Origin: Glandiceps talaboti
Lineage: Eukaryota > Hemichordata > Enteropneusta > Spengelidae
Length of the DNA: 64,000 nt
Assembly (NCBI RefSeq): GCF_964340395.1
Contig: NC_135550.1
Span: forward strand, 6,074,101 to 6,138,100
Direction: 5' to 3'
Shown here: positions 44,601 through 58,041 of the stretch, in pieces
Layout of the letters: the number at the start of each line of letters is the position of its first letter
Numbering within the stretch: position 1 is the first letter of the stretch
Notes under the pieces: model-generated
Told to the model about the DNA's origin: nothing
The model's database searches: none
The model's input: the letters and a program-made list of their open reading frames with translations, nothing else
Made by a program: the position numbers and the translations under genes

Positions 44601-44950
44601 GTAAGTACTGGTAAGTTATATAATTGCCTTTAATTCTCAATTGACAATTTGTACCCCTGCCTTGATGGTAATATACTAATAATACACTTGCATAATAAGG
44701 AAAGTAAATGAAGCTGTGTATTTATTAAAAAAGAAAGAAAAATATTCAGTTGGTTTAAAATCCCAAATTATAACATCAATTATACCATGCACAAGCCAAG
44801 TTATTATCTTTAAACAGAAAATAGGGATTATATACCCTGGTTGTTGTACGTCATAACAAACCATGTCTACGTCACTAGTTTTGCAGTGCTCAAAACATTC
44901 TAAATCGTCCTTATTTTTTTACTGATTTTTCTTAAATTACGCTTGAGGAG
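41651..44950. other. Presumed intron of the 41.5-kb gene, nothing else recognised
   Basis: AT-rich with scattered short frames on both strands. I found no phase-0 exon encoding a GalNAc-transferase stem or catalytic domain. TACATGTA-type motifs become frequent from about 43.3 kb. Confidence 0.45.
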
Positions 44951-45122
44951 GTGTAATTATATTATTCTCCAATATTTTTCTTCGTTCAGCTGGAAATACT
45001 TGTGACCAAATGGTTTTGTCACTACTTGTCTCGTGACTTGTAGTGACAAGGCCCCTTAGGTCACTCGTATTTTCTTTGGCTGAATGAAGAAAAATATTAG
45101 GAATAATATCTACACGTAATTA
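44951..45122. repeat. Foldback MITE-like hairpin
   Basis: The left arm GTAATTATATTATTC...AATATTTTTCTTCGTTCAGC is matched by an inverted right arm ending ATCTACACGTAATTA. A perfect inner hairpin, GTCACTAC...GTAGTGAC, occupies the centre. The arms are about 60 bp each. Confidence 0.75.
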
Positions 45123-45534
45123 TTTACAAAAACAGAAAAAAAGTACTGATGCTGAAAATTCAATCAGAAATTTTAAAGTGAATTAAAAACAGAAGTCAGT
45201 GTGTGTGTTCAACTTTTGAGCTTCACTGTCATTGACACAATCTAATTATTGGGTTTGGTTTGGTGATTGTTGGTGTCTGGACCCCGCCTCTCTGTCTGTC
45301 ATCTTGTCCTATTTTTCACTTTATCTCTGACACACCTCTCAATCTACTGTATTTGCTGTGATATTTGGTTTGTATTTGTTGATGGAATTGTGCCTGTTTC
45401 AAATTTGTGAATGAGAAGCTGTTTTTGTCGTCGGCATCATTGATTTTTGGCATTTCTTTGTCAAAAGCATGCTAAAATGTACATGATATGATACATGTAT
45501 GATACATGTAGATTACCATATGGAATGGTACAAT

Positions 45535-45830
45535 ATCATACAATACAATACAATGCAATACAGTGTAATACAATGCAATACAAAGCAATGCAGTTCAGTG
45601 TGACAGTATGTACAATAAAATACATTTTGATGCCTTAAAACAGTGCAATACAATACTGTACAATACAGTACAGTACTGTACATTGTGATGCCTTAAAACA
45701 TAATACAATGCAATACAATACCATCCAATAGTCAGTACAGTACAGTACAGTACAGTACAGTACAGTACAGTACATGTATAGTATATTGTGATGCCTTACA
45801 ATGTAATATAATGCAATGAATACATTGTAC
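45535..45830. repeat. AATAC / AGTAC pentanucleotide repeats
   Basis: Degenerate CAATA-type pentamers with a clean run of eight to nine AGTAC units (about 45734-45774). A phrase TGATGCCTTA-AA recurs three times (about 45629, 45687, 45791), suggesting a larger ~60-100-bp diverged unit. Confidence 0.85.
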
Positions 45831-48284
45831 ATGTACCATGTTGATTATCTTTCTAGAAAATTTCACTGTTAGTGTCCAAGTAATTACATTTGAAATACAT
45901 GTGCGTGTAAAATTATATATAGAAATAAAAAGTAATAAACAACACATGATGTGACAAATAGAAAAGGAATACAGAATTAGTGTAAGGTGATGATATATGC
46001 TTTAGTTTTAGATAAATTGGTTTGTGAAGTATAGTTGTCTGTGGTAGAATGTATGAATTGATGTTGTGATAACACTACAAATGTAACTGTACATAGTGTA
46101 ATATCGTATTCTGAATAAATTCATACTGCATGTTGTCTAGACTGAAAAATTTGTGGTTGTTTTGCGTTCTTATAAGAACTCACTGTACTTGGTGTAGTGT
46201 AACAGGGAATGGTTATAGGAGTAGACATATTGATGAATCTTTTAGTTTACAATGTCACGCAGTCCTAAAGTGTACAACTCATTGGTACATGTAATGTACA
46301 TCTCAGATTCCTATCCATATGGCCACTAGAAGGATTGTCATGCACAATGTACAAGAAGATGTGATGCTATTTGCTAAACATGCCTAGATACATCAAGTAC
46401 ATTTTATCATAGCAAGGCGAACGTTGGGTGTCACAGTGTCGTCGTGATTCCCAAATGAAAATATTTAACCTTTTGTTTGTGATACCAGTGTTGAGTAGGG
46501 TCATGCTGATTTCACTGGAATTTGCTGCAGTATGGTACATATACATGTACATATAGCTTTAGTTACATATTATGTGGTATCATCTACACATACATTGTAC
46601 ATGTACGTGTCTTTAGTGTTTGTCTAATGTATACGGAAATGGACCAAGAAACTGAATAATAGCGAGTAAGGAGAAATGCAGCCAGCCGTTTCACGACAAT
46701 TAATCACATCTATATTGTATATATTATATATATAATTGGTAGTGTTCCTGAACAAGTTAGCTAAAGCATTGATCCCACTTTTACTATTTCTAAACATGCC
46801 TACAATAAATTGATAATTACATTTCATACCACAAACCTTAATGTGTGTAATATAGCGTTAAATTAGTAACCAGATTTACTGATTAGTGATTAGATTGCTG
46901 TTTTAGTCTACAAATGTATATTTGGTCTCAAACCAGAGACTGGAAATATCATCATCTTTCTTCTGAAAAGTCCTCTCATGGGTATCCCTGGTGAGGATAC
47001 TTATAGAGTTGATAAATATATTTTCAAAGGCCACAAATTGAGTTGATACATTTTGGGACGTAATTTTTACTGTTGATTAAAAACGTACCTCCATGTACAT
47101 TGTATTGTATTATAAATTACTGAAGCTTGTGTTACAACCATTTGGTATAATTGCAACCTGGTATTTATGACGATTTGATGATGGAAACCACTAGTATTAT
47201 ACTATCATTATGTGTGTGATCAAAAGAATACTAGTGATATTGAAGACATGCATCCACATTATATTCTACTAGAATAATTTAATTATGGTTTTATGTTAAG
47301 TATTTTCACTTCCGAGTCAAGTAGCTTATAAACTCAGCTTGTGCCATTTTGAATAGTCTCTAAAGCTTTATGTGTTTGAGAGTCAGTCTGTTTCAAGTTT
47401 GTGTCAAAATCATTTTTAGTTTATGTACATGTATATTACTATTAAACCCTTCTCCACACTAAATAGGAAACTGAAAACTGTGGGGTTTAAACCTGCACCA
47501 CCCTTCACCACACTAAATAGAAAATTTCAACAATTCATTAAACTGCCCTTTGATGCAGCTCTTGACAGCTACAGTACATTTACATGTACATTGTACATGT
47601 AGCTGGACATAAGTGTTAGAATGATGGAAATACTGAAAAGTGAATGTTTGTCATATGAATTATACATGTATGTATGTATACAAGTGTCATGCCATTTACA
47701 TGTACATTGTATGTATACTAGAGTCCTGCCATTTACATACCCAGTACAGTGATGTGTATATTAATTCTATGATACTCCCTCCCTGTCCTCATATTTCCCC
47801 TTTCTGGATAGTACATGTACATGTATGTTGCATACATACATGTACATGTATGTTTGGAGTTTTTGTTGACAGCTGTGTTTAGGTGAAATCTGTCCGAGTT
47901 CCTCAAGCATTTTATAAGATTCCTTCACTTTGTCTACGTGTAGATTATCCTTCCTGCCTTTAACAATTCCATGGCATGTCCAACAGTTATCTTTTTTCTC
48001 TGACTTCATTTTTGGAAATGTTTAGTTTTATATAAAATGATCTGTTTAATTTGAAATGTATAGTCATCAATTTTTAATGATCTTGAACATGTACAGTAAA
48101 TGTATCAGTGCATTAATGTTGAAGACAAGTTGTTTTCAAACAAGAATTTTAGAACCAAGGCAACTGCAAAGGGGAAATCAGGCGATATTAAAGTACATTG
48201 TATGTGGGATGTAATGAACTTACATTACTACATGCATGTCAAGCATTGGAAGAATTATGTACATGTAGCGTATATGTGTATATA

Positions 48285-48525
48285 TATATATGACATGACA
48301 TATACAAATGTACCTGTTGATATTTATATGTACAATGTATCACATGTGCCTCAGAAAATTAAAAAAAATATATATATGATATACAAATGTATATATTATT
48401 TTTTTTTATTTTCTGAGGCACATGTGATACATTGTACAATATATATTTTTTTTCTTCTGAGGCACATATGATACATTTTGTACATATAAATATCAACAGG
48501 TACATTTGTACATGTCATGTCATGT
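48285..48525. repeat. Nested inverted repeat (one left arm, two right arms)
   Basis: The left arm, about 48285-48370, includes GTACCTGTTGATATTTATAT and CACATGTGCCTCAGAAAA. It is repeated inverted twice: partly at 48393-48440 and almost completely at 48447-48525. Either right arm could pair with the left, giving alternative hairpins. AT-rich linkers separate them. Confidence 0.8.
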
Positions 48526-49329
48526 CATGAATTGAAGTGTGTGTTGTAAAAAATTAATGTGACAGCCATTCATCTATTCATGTGTACTACATGTATACCA
48601 TTCATGAAAGTATACCAGTACAATGTTGGTGTAGTGCTAGTACTAGTACAATGTACATGTAGTTTGGTGACCTCTCTTTTATTTTTTTATGATTTGTTTG
48701 TTTTACTTCCCAAGGTTATCAATTATATGTATGCTGTTATAAGTGTTTTTTGCTGCTATAGCAACATAAAGGGGAATCTGGTAGCGACCCTTTTTTTTCA
48801 AATTTGAAATTCCCTTTTTGTTTGACATAATTTTGAGAGGGTGCCATGCCACAAAACTCAAATAGATTTTGAACAGTTCTAGATATTGTTAGTGGTATAT
48901 GTTAACAGTATGGAGTACAAATACAATTTGTATGTTAGGTTTCACCTCATGCTTCTGGTTTGACCAGCATTGGGTTAGCTCACAGTTAACACAAGTTCGG
49001 CATATGCTGACACTAACACCTCACCAGAATACATTGTACATGTATTAAAATGTGTGCAACTACAAATGTAGAAGGTGTATGCCTACATGTACACCAAACC
49101 CACATGTACATGTGTTAACATCAGGATAATGTGAGGCTAACATTATAGAGGATGCATTATAGAAATGAATATTTCTTAGGTACACTGGAATGGCACTAGA
49201 TGTAATGTAGGTACAATGTACATGTAGTACATATAAATGTACTGTGGTTCCTAGCCCAGGGACTTGGCCAACTGACTTGACAATGTTGCTTACCAGAACA
49301 GAAACTTTATAAATAATGTTGGCGAGTCA

Positions 49330-49490
49330 GCATATACAGTAGCCAGATAGCCAAGTCTGTGTGTCCAAGTATGTTGAGTCCGATAGTCAAGTCTATGTGG
49401 AGTTATAATAGTACAATGTATGTTGAGTCTGATAGCCAAGTCTATGTGGAGTTACATGTACGTATAGTACATGTATGTTGAGTCAGCTAG
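49330..49490. repeat. ~37-bp tandem repeat, left part
   Basis: Units read TATGTTGAGTCAGCTAGCCA followed by AGTGTATGTGGAGTTAG, some with inserted ACATGTACGTATAGTACATGT. The array resumes at 50570-50800, so it was interrupted by the hAT-like insertion. Confidence 0.85.
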
Positions 49491-49495
49491 CCAAG

Positions 49496-50564
49496 CAGTG
49501 TTCTCCCCAGGATTTGTTGATAGGATGTCGGCTCATTAGCATAAATTAGCATAAATTTACATATAATTATATTCCGAAAAATCAAAGTACATCATAATAA
49601 AATTAATATCAAACAAGTAGTACATGTACATGTGACCAAAGGAAAGTTGAAGGCCAATTTATTAATTCAAAATATTAGCACCAAAAAGAAACTCATAAAG
49701 CAGTGTTATTGATTATTATTGTTAGGAAAGCTGAAATTATTTAAATCTTAATGTCCACAGATAAATTAGACTTTCGAAACACGAAAAGTTTGTGTACAGC
49801 AACCGGCAGACGTCGTGTTAGTCCGAAATATCGTGATACACGAGACTTACTATACTTCCCTATGGAGGACTTCCAAAACTCGCGATAGTTTGTGACGTCG
49901 TGGCCGCCATATTGGAAAATCCATGCGTAGTCGTACGATCGTACGATGTATCAGTCTACAAATTACAATGTCAAACTACAAACTAAACGTGTTTTCAGGG
50001 TAAAATTGAACATGAAGCTGATAATCGGAGATAACATTGCCACTTTATCGAAAGGTACATTAGTCTGTTCAACTCTTTTCACGACATTGAAGAATGCACA
50101 TGCTCATGCTCTTGGGTTGAGACATACGGTGTTATCACTGTTACTCTGTCACTCATAGAAAATTAACTAGACACTGAATGTCAACTTCATGCGTTTGTCG
50201 AACTTTTATACTTTATAGCAAAATGGCACGGCATCGTTTGATTTTATAGTTGTCAAAATCTGGCAGTTCCGACATGCTTCTACGGTCGAACCGACGTTAC
50301 GGATGGGCCGGTTTTGCCTTTGATTTACCGAAAGCTGTTGTACCGAGTGTGAATCACACTAACATTAGCGGGTTTACGCATTTTATTCCTATCGAAAACA
50401 ATACTGATGGCAAACTTCAATGAAATCTGTCTGGTAATCATTACCATATCATAAACAAGGATGTCGGGCAAGATCTAAAGCGTCACGGCACATTGTCAAG
50501 CGTCACGGCCTGCCGTCCAAGCGTCACGGTGCCGTGCCGCTTCAAGGGCCTAGGGAGAACACTG
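49496..50564. mobile_element. 1.07-kb hAT-like non-autonomous element, 5-bp target duplication
   Basis: Starts CAGTGTTCTCCCCAGG and ends CCTAGGGAGAACACTG, near-perfect inverted termini. CCAAG flanks both sides (49491-49495, 50565-50569), and the flanks rejoin into an intact 37-bp repeat unit, confirming the insertion. Internally there are TCAAGCGTCACGG repeats near the right end and a CpG-richer segment with GCCGCCATATTGG (about 49900). No transposase frame. hAT termini of this type usually give 8 bp; 5-bp groups are also known. Confidence 0.82.
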
Positions 50565-50569
50565 CCAAG

Positions 50570-50800
50570 TGTATGTGGAGTTAGTATGTTGAGTCAGCTA
50601 GCCAAGTGTATGTGGAGTTAGTATGTTGAGTCAGCTAGCCAAGTGTATGTGGAGTTACAAAATGTACATGTAGTACATGTATGTTGAGTCAGATAGCCAA
50701 GTGTGTGTGGAGTTAGTATGTTGAGTCAGATACATGTACATGTAGCCAAGTGTGTGTGGAGTTAGTACATGTATGTTGATTGATAGCTACATGTACATGT
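50570..50800. repeat. ~37-bp tandem repeat, right part
   Basis: Continuation of the array at 49330-49490, with four or more units and TACATGTA insertions in the later ones. Confidence 0.85.
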
Positions 50801-51769
50801 ATTGTAAGTCTATGTGCTACATGTACATGTACGTCATTCCATTTATGTGGTTTAAGAAATCTGAATCCAAATTGTAAGAATGTTTCATCATGGTCAGCAC
50901 AGACATCGATTATTTTATAACTGTACAACGTACATTGTATTGACCTTGACAAATTCCCTGCTCAAACTATTCTCTCTTTTTTTGGTGGAAACTACATGTT
51001 GTACCTGTATAGGTCTGGGATCTTATCATGGCATCTGTTCCATCAAAATATACATGTATATTCCTCCCTAGCCACATGGCGGTAGACAAACTACATGTAC
51101 ATGTAAATGTTGACCATAGTCAGTGTTTCTAATCAAACCCTAGTAGCCTACTCATAGTCAATGTTTTGTATCAAACGGGTCAACCCTACTCAGCAATCAT
51201 TGACAGTAAAGTAGAAGTGTAAGAGGCAAGTAATTGTGACCTTGCAGTAGTAGGTTTGGATGACTGCAATGTGTAAATGGTAACTCCATTAGCACAAAAT
51301 TGAGAGAATAGACTAGACCCAAGGCTCTTATCAATGACATTCATTTGTTTCAATGACATGCCCCATTGATACATCTCAATTTAGAAATTTGATGACTGAA
51401 CAGAACTGAATAGACTGTGGCTGTAAACTTGATCAGTATGAATACAATGTACATGTACCTGAAGGTTTATAGCCTGTAGGTTTATACACATACAATGTAC
51501 ATGTCTTTCATTTCTGGCTCTTGTGTGCATTTCTGTGAAATACAAGAGTTGTCATGAGATGAAGCATTGGGTATTGTTAGTAATATTGTGAAACAAATGC
51601 ACCATTTTTGAAAATTGAACGTACATGTAACAGTATGTGTTGATCAATTAATTTATATTCATGAATACATGTAATTGATCAATACATGTGGTTGTTCAAT
51701 ATCATTGAATGTGGCAATTACTTATTCAATTGTGTGTTTTTCTATGACCACCTGTCCATATATTTGTAT

Positions 51770-51950
51770 CCATCCATCCCTCCCTCCCTCCCTCCTTCCC
51801 TCCCTCCTTCCCTCCCTCCCTCCATCTATGCATGCATCCAACCATCCATCCATCCATCTGTATCCACCAGTATTCATCCATCCATCCATCCATCCATCCA
51901 TAAATCCATCCATGAATTCACTCACCCACCCACTCTCACTTAAATACCCA
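51770..51950. repeat. CCCT-rich and CATC-rich microsatellites
   Basis: CCCTCCCTCC/CTTC runs (51775-51825) followed by CATC units (51840-51910). These give spurious Pro-Ser-Ile-His and Met-Asp-Gly-Trp frames. Confidence 0.93.
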
Positions 51951-52959
51951 CCCACTGGGGTGACCCAGAAAAAATATGAAAACTTGTTCCTGGTCCTTTA
52001 GAAAGAAAAATAAAATGAAAAGAAATTTGGGCATTCACCGTCTTGTTTTTGAAGCAATCATCAGTCTATTATTTTCCCCCTCTACTTACACCACATTTGG
52101 TGGCCATTTTGATGTATAAATATAGAGAAATTTGAAGACCCTAACATTTTGTTCTCTTTTCCAATATATACATGTACATTTGTAGCATGGGGACCTCTGC
52201 ACCTTTCTCCTTGATCTTACATGTAACTGAGAATGGATTGGAATTTTCTTGAACAAAGTAACAGCAAAAGTTTCAGACTTCTATTTCTGAGACCCAAACC
52301 AGTGTGTCCTGTAAGCCAATTTGACGTGCCACTGATGCACACAATTTCTAGTGATGCACCAAAATTTGGTGTTCCCCTATCTCTTAGACTTAGTATGTGG
52401 TGTACTCACAAGAAAATGCAAGTTTTTAGCATACTGAACCACAACAACAAAATTTGGCTATCATTAGAGGACACATTGGCCCAAACTACATGTCAATACT
52501 CTTAGTCTTACAAACATCAACAGGTGTACATGTATGTATTTGTGCCTACAACATATTACATTGTGCATTGTACATGTATTATGAATTGAAATATGCAGTG
52601 TAAAAGTTTGACATGAAAGCTCATTCATCAATGCATGTACAATCATTACCATTCATTCAGCATCCATCCATCCATTCATTCATTCATTCATTCATTTCCA
52701 TCAATGGACATACTTTACATGTACGTCAGTTGAATATTGTAATGTGTGATATTATGATAAAGCATACAAAAGGTATTAATTACATGTGATATTGTTTTGA
52801 TGGATGGGGCTACTGCATGTCAAACTGTCTACTGTTTATTTTTGCCCTGTATACCAGGTGTAATATGAATAACTACAATGTACATATGTCTGTCTCAAAT
52901 GTCTTGTTCTTCAGAAATATTCATACATGTATTTTTATCACATACACTGTGCAATGTAC

Positions 52960-53680
52960 GTCACTCATCTGACTGTGTGTGTGATGTATGACAGTTTTCT
53001 TGCAAACACATCTAAGTGTGCCTGGTAACTAAAATAATCTTGTATGCATACCTTACTTTACTATAATGTTACATGTGTGATGTATGACAGTTTCTATGAA
53101 TGTCTAACTAAGTTTACTCGGTAACTGAATATTACCTGTACATGTCACTCATTTGACTGTGTGATTTATGACAGCTTCTAATCTATAGAGGTCTACATGT
53201 AAGTGTGTGTGGTAACTAAATACCTTGTACATGTCACTCATTTGACTATTATATATAATCCCATGAAATCAGTGTTAGTTTACTGTCATAATGCTCCAAG
53301 TATATGATTCCGTGGAGTAATACATATTCAAGCCAGAAGTGAAAATTTGTAGTCCATGGAATCATACAAGGAGTATTATGATGTAAAACTTTCACAGGAC
53401 TATATTATTTATCACATACAATGTAATTAAGACAATTCAGGTGACGATTTGCATGTGTTTATGTGATAATGTGTGATGTATGACAGCTTCTATAAACTTC
53501 TAAGTTTACATGTACATGGTGACTATGGTAACTGAAGAACGTGTACTCATCACTCATTTGACTATGTTACATGTGTAATGTATGACAGGGTCTAAAGACA
53601 TCGACATTTCAATGGTAACACTAACAATAAACTGTACACTGTCACTTGACAGTGTGTGTGATACTAACCTATCAAATCTC
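52960..53680. repeat. Diverged ~100-120-bp tandem repeat
   Basis: At least five successive units share the order GTCACTCATTTGACTGTGTG, TGATGTATGACAG(C/T)TTCTA, AAGT(G/T)T and GGTAACTAAA. They have drifted considerably. An unrelated inverted repeat is embedded at 53276-53395. Confidence 0.75.
53276..53395. repeat. Inverted repeat with ~37-bp arms
   Basis: TACTGTCATAATGCTCCAAG...GATTCCGTGGA pairs with inverted TCCATGGAATCATACAAGGA...TATGATGTAAAA. The loop is about 45 nt. It lies within the diverged tandem repeat. Confidence 0.75.
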
Positions 53681-53905
53681 CTACAAAAAAATGTACCTGG
53701 TCTGCATCTCAACATCAACGTGTACATGTATCTGTAACATCAAGTGAATCAAATTTCTTTCCTTCCACACCCAGAAAGACTCCAAAGTAAAAAACAAACA
53801 AACCACTTTTTGTTTCACTTCTAATTGTTTAAAAAACGATAATTGGTAATTTGTAACTTGATAATAGGGCTGAAAAAGCATATAGGTTATTTGAAAGGAA
53901 CACAC

Positions 53906-56900
53906 GTCATTAAATAATGCTCAATACTGAAAGGAATTAAGTGATAATAACCTCAAAATAAATGTTTAGAATTTATTGAAATATTTTTAGTTCATGTACA
54001 TGTATGTATTTATGACACTATTTGATAGAGACTGGAATACCAGTAGATTTGTTTTACCATGCCCAGAATAACATTGTGAGTTGGATAGTGTACAATGTAG
54101 ATGTAGACATCAAACTGTATGTACATTGTACATATACCGGTAGACATTAAACAGTGTGTTTGTTTCACAGCATATTTGATCAAATTACTTCAAGTCTCCC
54201 TTTTTAGTATTATTGTAACTGACATCTGGAAAGGGTTGAATTGTCACTGCATGTCAAATGGAAACATTAAATTCCCAGTTTGTATTGATTAAAAAGTGAG
54301 AACATTACCATAAATTTATAAAAGATTGTATTAAGTTATAAATATATTGTCATGAATCTATTTATGCATAATTTGTGTATCTTGTCTTTTCCCTCTGGGC
54401 GTTACTTTAAATAACTGTAGAGTCGAGGTTCTAATTAAATTATTTGATTTCAGTTTATGATAAATGGTGATGCTGTAAAGGATTAGTTCTGTTGGGTATT
54501 AAAATTAAAAAAAAAGTACATACACATGTACAGTGTAGAGTTGACATTAAATGAGATAATGCTACAGCTAGTGTATGGGATTATCATCTTGTGAGAAGAA
54601 GAGGCTTGTGGTAACAGCATGGCGTGTCTGTCACTTTTGAGTGTATGGATCATAGGATGAGTCGTGAGTGAGGGGAATAGGAGAAGGGCTGCCCAGGAAA
54701 TGTGTGGAGGGGGAATTGGAGAATTAATGTACACAAGTTGAGGGAAGAGAGTTGGAAAATTGCTGTCACGAGTTGAGGGAAGGAGGATGGAGAATTGAGG
54801 GGGATGGGAGAATTTTTCCCCATGAGTTGAGAAAAGGGGGATGATGAATGGCTGTGTGTTGATGAAAATGATAGAAGGCTACATGTAGGATTTGGAAGAA
54901 TGAGGGAGTGAGTGACACAAAGTGTGTATGGTTAAAGTAAAATATCAACAGTCATATACAATGTACATTTCATGTGAGAAATGAAATTATTGATCACAGT
55001 ACAGTTTGTATCCCAAGGACTAATTTTTTTAAACATGGATAATTTAATTACTTACAATTAGTGTTCATTGTTGTCCATAATGCAGGCTATATTATTATAT
55101 CTAACTCATTGTTGAAATGTCTGGCTGTAATAATTCTTTTTAAAATGTATCATCAAAAGTGAAAATGTACCAAAAAAATGTACATGTATACATGCATACT
55201 GTATAGTCAGAGATGTTGATTGCCCTATAATATACAATGCTATGATGTTTTCATCGAATCTTTTGAATTTCAAACTTGGTAGCCATAAAAATAGTGAGTT
55301 ACACATGTACACATGTACACATGACAGATGTACATCCATGTACATGTATGTGTGAGAAGTCGTGTTAATTACAAATGTATTATTCATACAATAGTGATTC
55401 TTTGTGTTTACATTATTGTTTACAATAATAGAAGTGGTAACATATGCCAGTTACTCTGAATATTGAATTCAGGACAGTATTTTAGAGGTCTGACTAATCA
55501 AGGCAGAGACCACAGATATTGATATTCTAGTCAGTGCTACAATGTAAATTGTTGGTGTGTCCAATCTTACAGATGTAGGAAGCACTGCAGTTGACCTCTA
55601 CATTTGTCAAGTGCTGTCAAGTACATGTACATTTATATTGCTATTAGTACATGGATATTTACATATATGTAAATTTCCTTAAATTTTGTAAAATGTAAAG
55701 GAATCTGCAAATATGACTTGATATTTCTTGAGTCTTCTGTAACTGAAATCTAAATTTGACTGGATAACTCCCACCTCCACCCTCACCTTTTACTGAGGTC
55801 CAGAGTTCTAGATTTGATAGGATTTCTATCCTTTGAGTGGAGTCAAAATTTGATTGGAGATGTCCCTTTGTGTAGGGTCTGAATTGGGCTACTACAAGGA
55901 TATTGTCTTTCTTTACATGTAACTGAAATCTATAAATTCCCCCCCCCCCCCCCACCTCCATGACAGAGGTCTGAAATAGAGAAACTAAACTGTCAATCTG
56001 TATGATTGTATGATTATACTGGAAAGGATTTTTCAGCTGGAAATTGACAATAAATAAGTACCAAAAATGTACATGGAACACATTAAAATGTGTGTGTTCT
56101 TTTCACAGCTGGCAACCTATAATCCTACAAATTTACATGTAAGGCCTAAAAAAAAGAGATTGTTTAGTTCCAGTTACCTGACACCACCTAGTTTTTCACT
56201 TCCGACCTTAATAAACTATTTTTTAAAACATATTTGAGAAAAAAACCAAATCAAATTTGGAAAAATTGTGAAGTCTTGCAAGAAATAGAGATATTTAATG
56301 ATGATCGTGATGCCATTACACCACATGTAAAATTAAACAACATGATGTTACCACTGTGATGATGAGGATGTGGAAACTGACATCAACTTAACAAGACAAT
56401 ATAAACTGTTCTTCCAATCTGTAATGGCTGTACATCTGATGAGAGGAAATCAATAACACAGAGACCATATGGAAAACAATGAAAAACATGACTACCTGAA
56501 CTAGACACTCAAATACATGTATGAAGGAAAAAAATCAATAAAATCTACCTACCCCACCTATTCTAAAATTGAGTGTAATCAGAACCACATAATTTTTTTT
56601 GCCTAACTTGTTACATGTTTAAGTTGTAGTTTTCGTTGTGGGTGGATATACATGTACACATGTACAATGTAGTATGTACACATTTTGTACACAAACTATA
56701 GTCTGTATATACATTTGTACATGTAACTGCAGCCATAGAATGTCATCCAGTTTTACAAATCTACACATGTATATTATGTTACTGATCTGCTGAATTTCAC
56801 ATTTTCTACATGTACCTGTAGGCACTGATATAATTATACCCAAAAGGCTATACAGTGTACATGTATTTCTTCATCATAGCTTCTTTGGAACCCCAGTGAA

Positions 56901-58041
56901 ATAATGAGAGAAAATTACTATATTTAAACCTAGTGGAACTCATGACAAAATAGAGCTATTTGTGGTTTTTACAACAAAAATATGTTCTGTGTATCCTTTC
57001 TCTCATTGTCAGTAATAAATATGATATTCGATTGTATTTCCCGGAAACAAGAGTTTGTACCACACAGAAACTTTTAAGTTATGATATACAATGTAGATGT
57101 ACATGTATACATACATTGTACATGTATAGAGGCAGTTACTAAGAACTCAAAGCATTCAATATACATACTATCCATAGAGATAATAGCAATGTATATACAA
57201 ATAAACAAATTAATATATACAAAAAAGAATTGATAAACAGTTAGTACATTTCAATTCATACGTAACTGCACTTTGGATATTGGGTTGTTAGTCTCTGTTT
57301 TCTAGCCTCTTGCCCACTACCTAAAAATTTGTAATTTCACACTCATTGAAAAGATTAATAATGAATTAATTATTTAAAGTTTAATTAATGAAATAAATTT
57401 GAGTCTGTACAGTTACAATGTGCAGAGGCGGTATGTAATTTATTTAGCACTGTTATGCACACAAAGGGTTATCATTGATGTGATGGGCGACATTCAAATG
57501 AAAATGTCAGTTTCCTTCCGAGTCTCTGCTGAAATTGACTAATGAGATCAATATGATAAAAAGAATCAGTAGTATCTGTTTTGTGTCACTATAGTCACTT
57601 CCTATAAATCAATAGAGTGATATGCAATCAAATGTTATTTTACAATTAAAATATTGGCATAATCCTTTGGGGGGTTTTGTGACAAGCATGTTCACTGGTT
57701 TATATGCGGAGTACAGAAATATAGCACAAAACTACATTTTTTTGTAGAGTGCTGTAGTTTGTAACCAAGTGAGTAAAGACTGTGGTTGGCTTAGGAATTC
57801 AACAGAAACGAAAGTTGTACAGCTTTAAAAAGTAAATTTGTAATATTTTACATAAAGTTAGTTTTGAAGCTTGCAAATGAACAATATTTTGTGGTCTGTG
57901 GTCTTTTGAGTCATATTTCCAGCACTGCAGAACTAGTGATATAGACACGAGTTGTCATGACTTGGAATGACCAGGGTAAAATGTATGTAATCCAATATTT
58001 TCTGTTCTAAGACAATAACTTGACTGGTGCATGGTATAATA
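53906..58041. other. Non-coding stretch rich in TACATGTA, no supported gene
   Basis: Contains only low-complexity patches (for example the poly-C at 55940-55953 and a GTTGAGGGAAG repeat at 54740-54850) and scattered TACATGTA motifs. Acceptor-like CAG sites at 54171 and 56109 are not followed by convincing exons. Confidence 0.5.

Noticed and set aside
47767-48009. Minus-strand 80-codon frame with a KDNCWTCHGIVKGRK-type start
   Set aside because: The first half looks protein-like, but the frame runs into TACATGTA-derived Tyr-Met repeats, and no acceptor/donor pair encloses the plausible part. Worth revisiting only with transcript data.
51675-52001. Pro-Ser-Ile-His repeat proteins (85-108 codons)
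   Set aside because: Translation of CCCT and CATC microsatellites.
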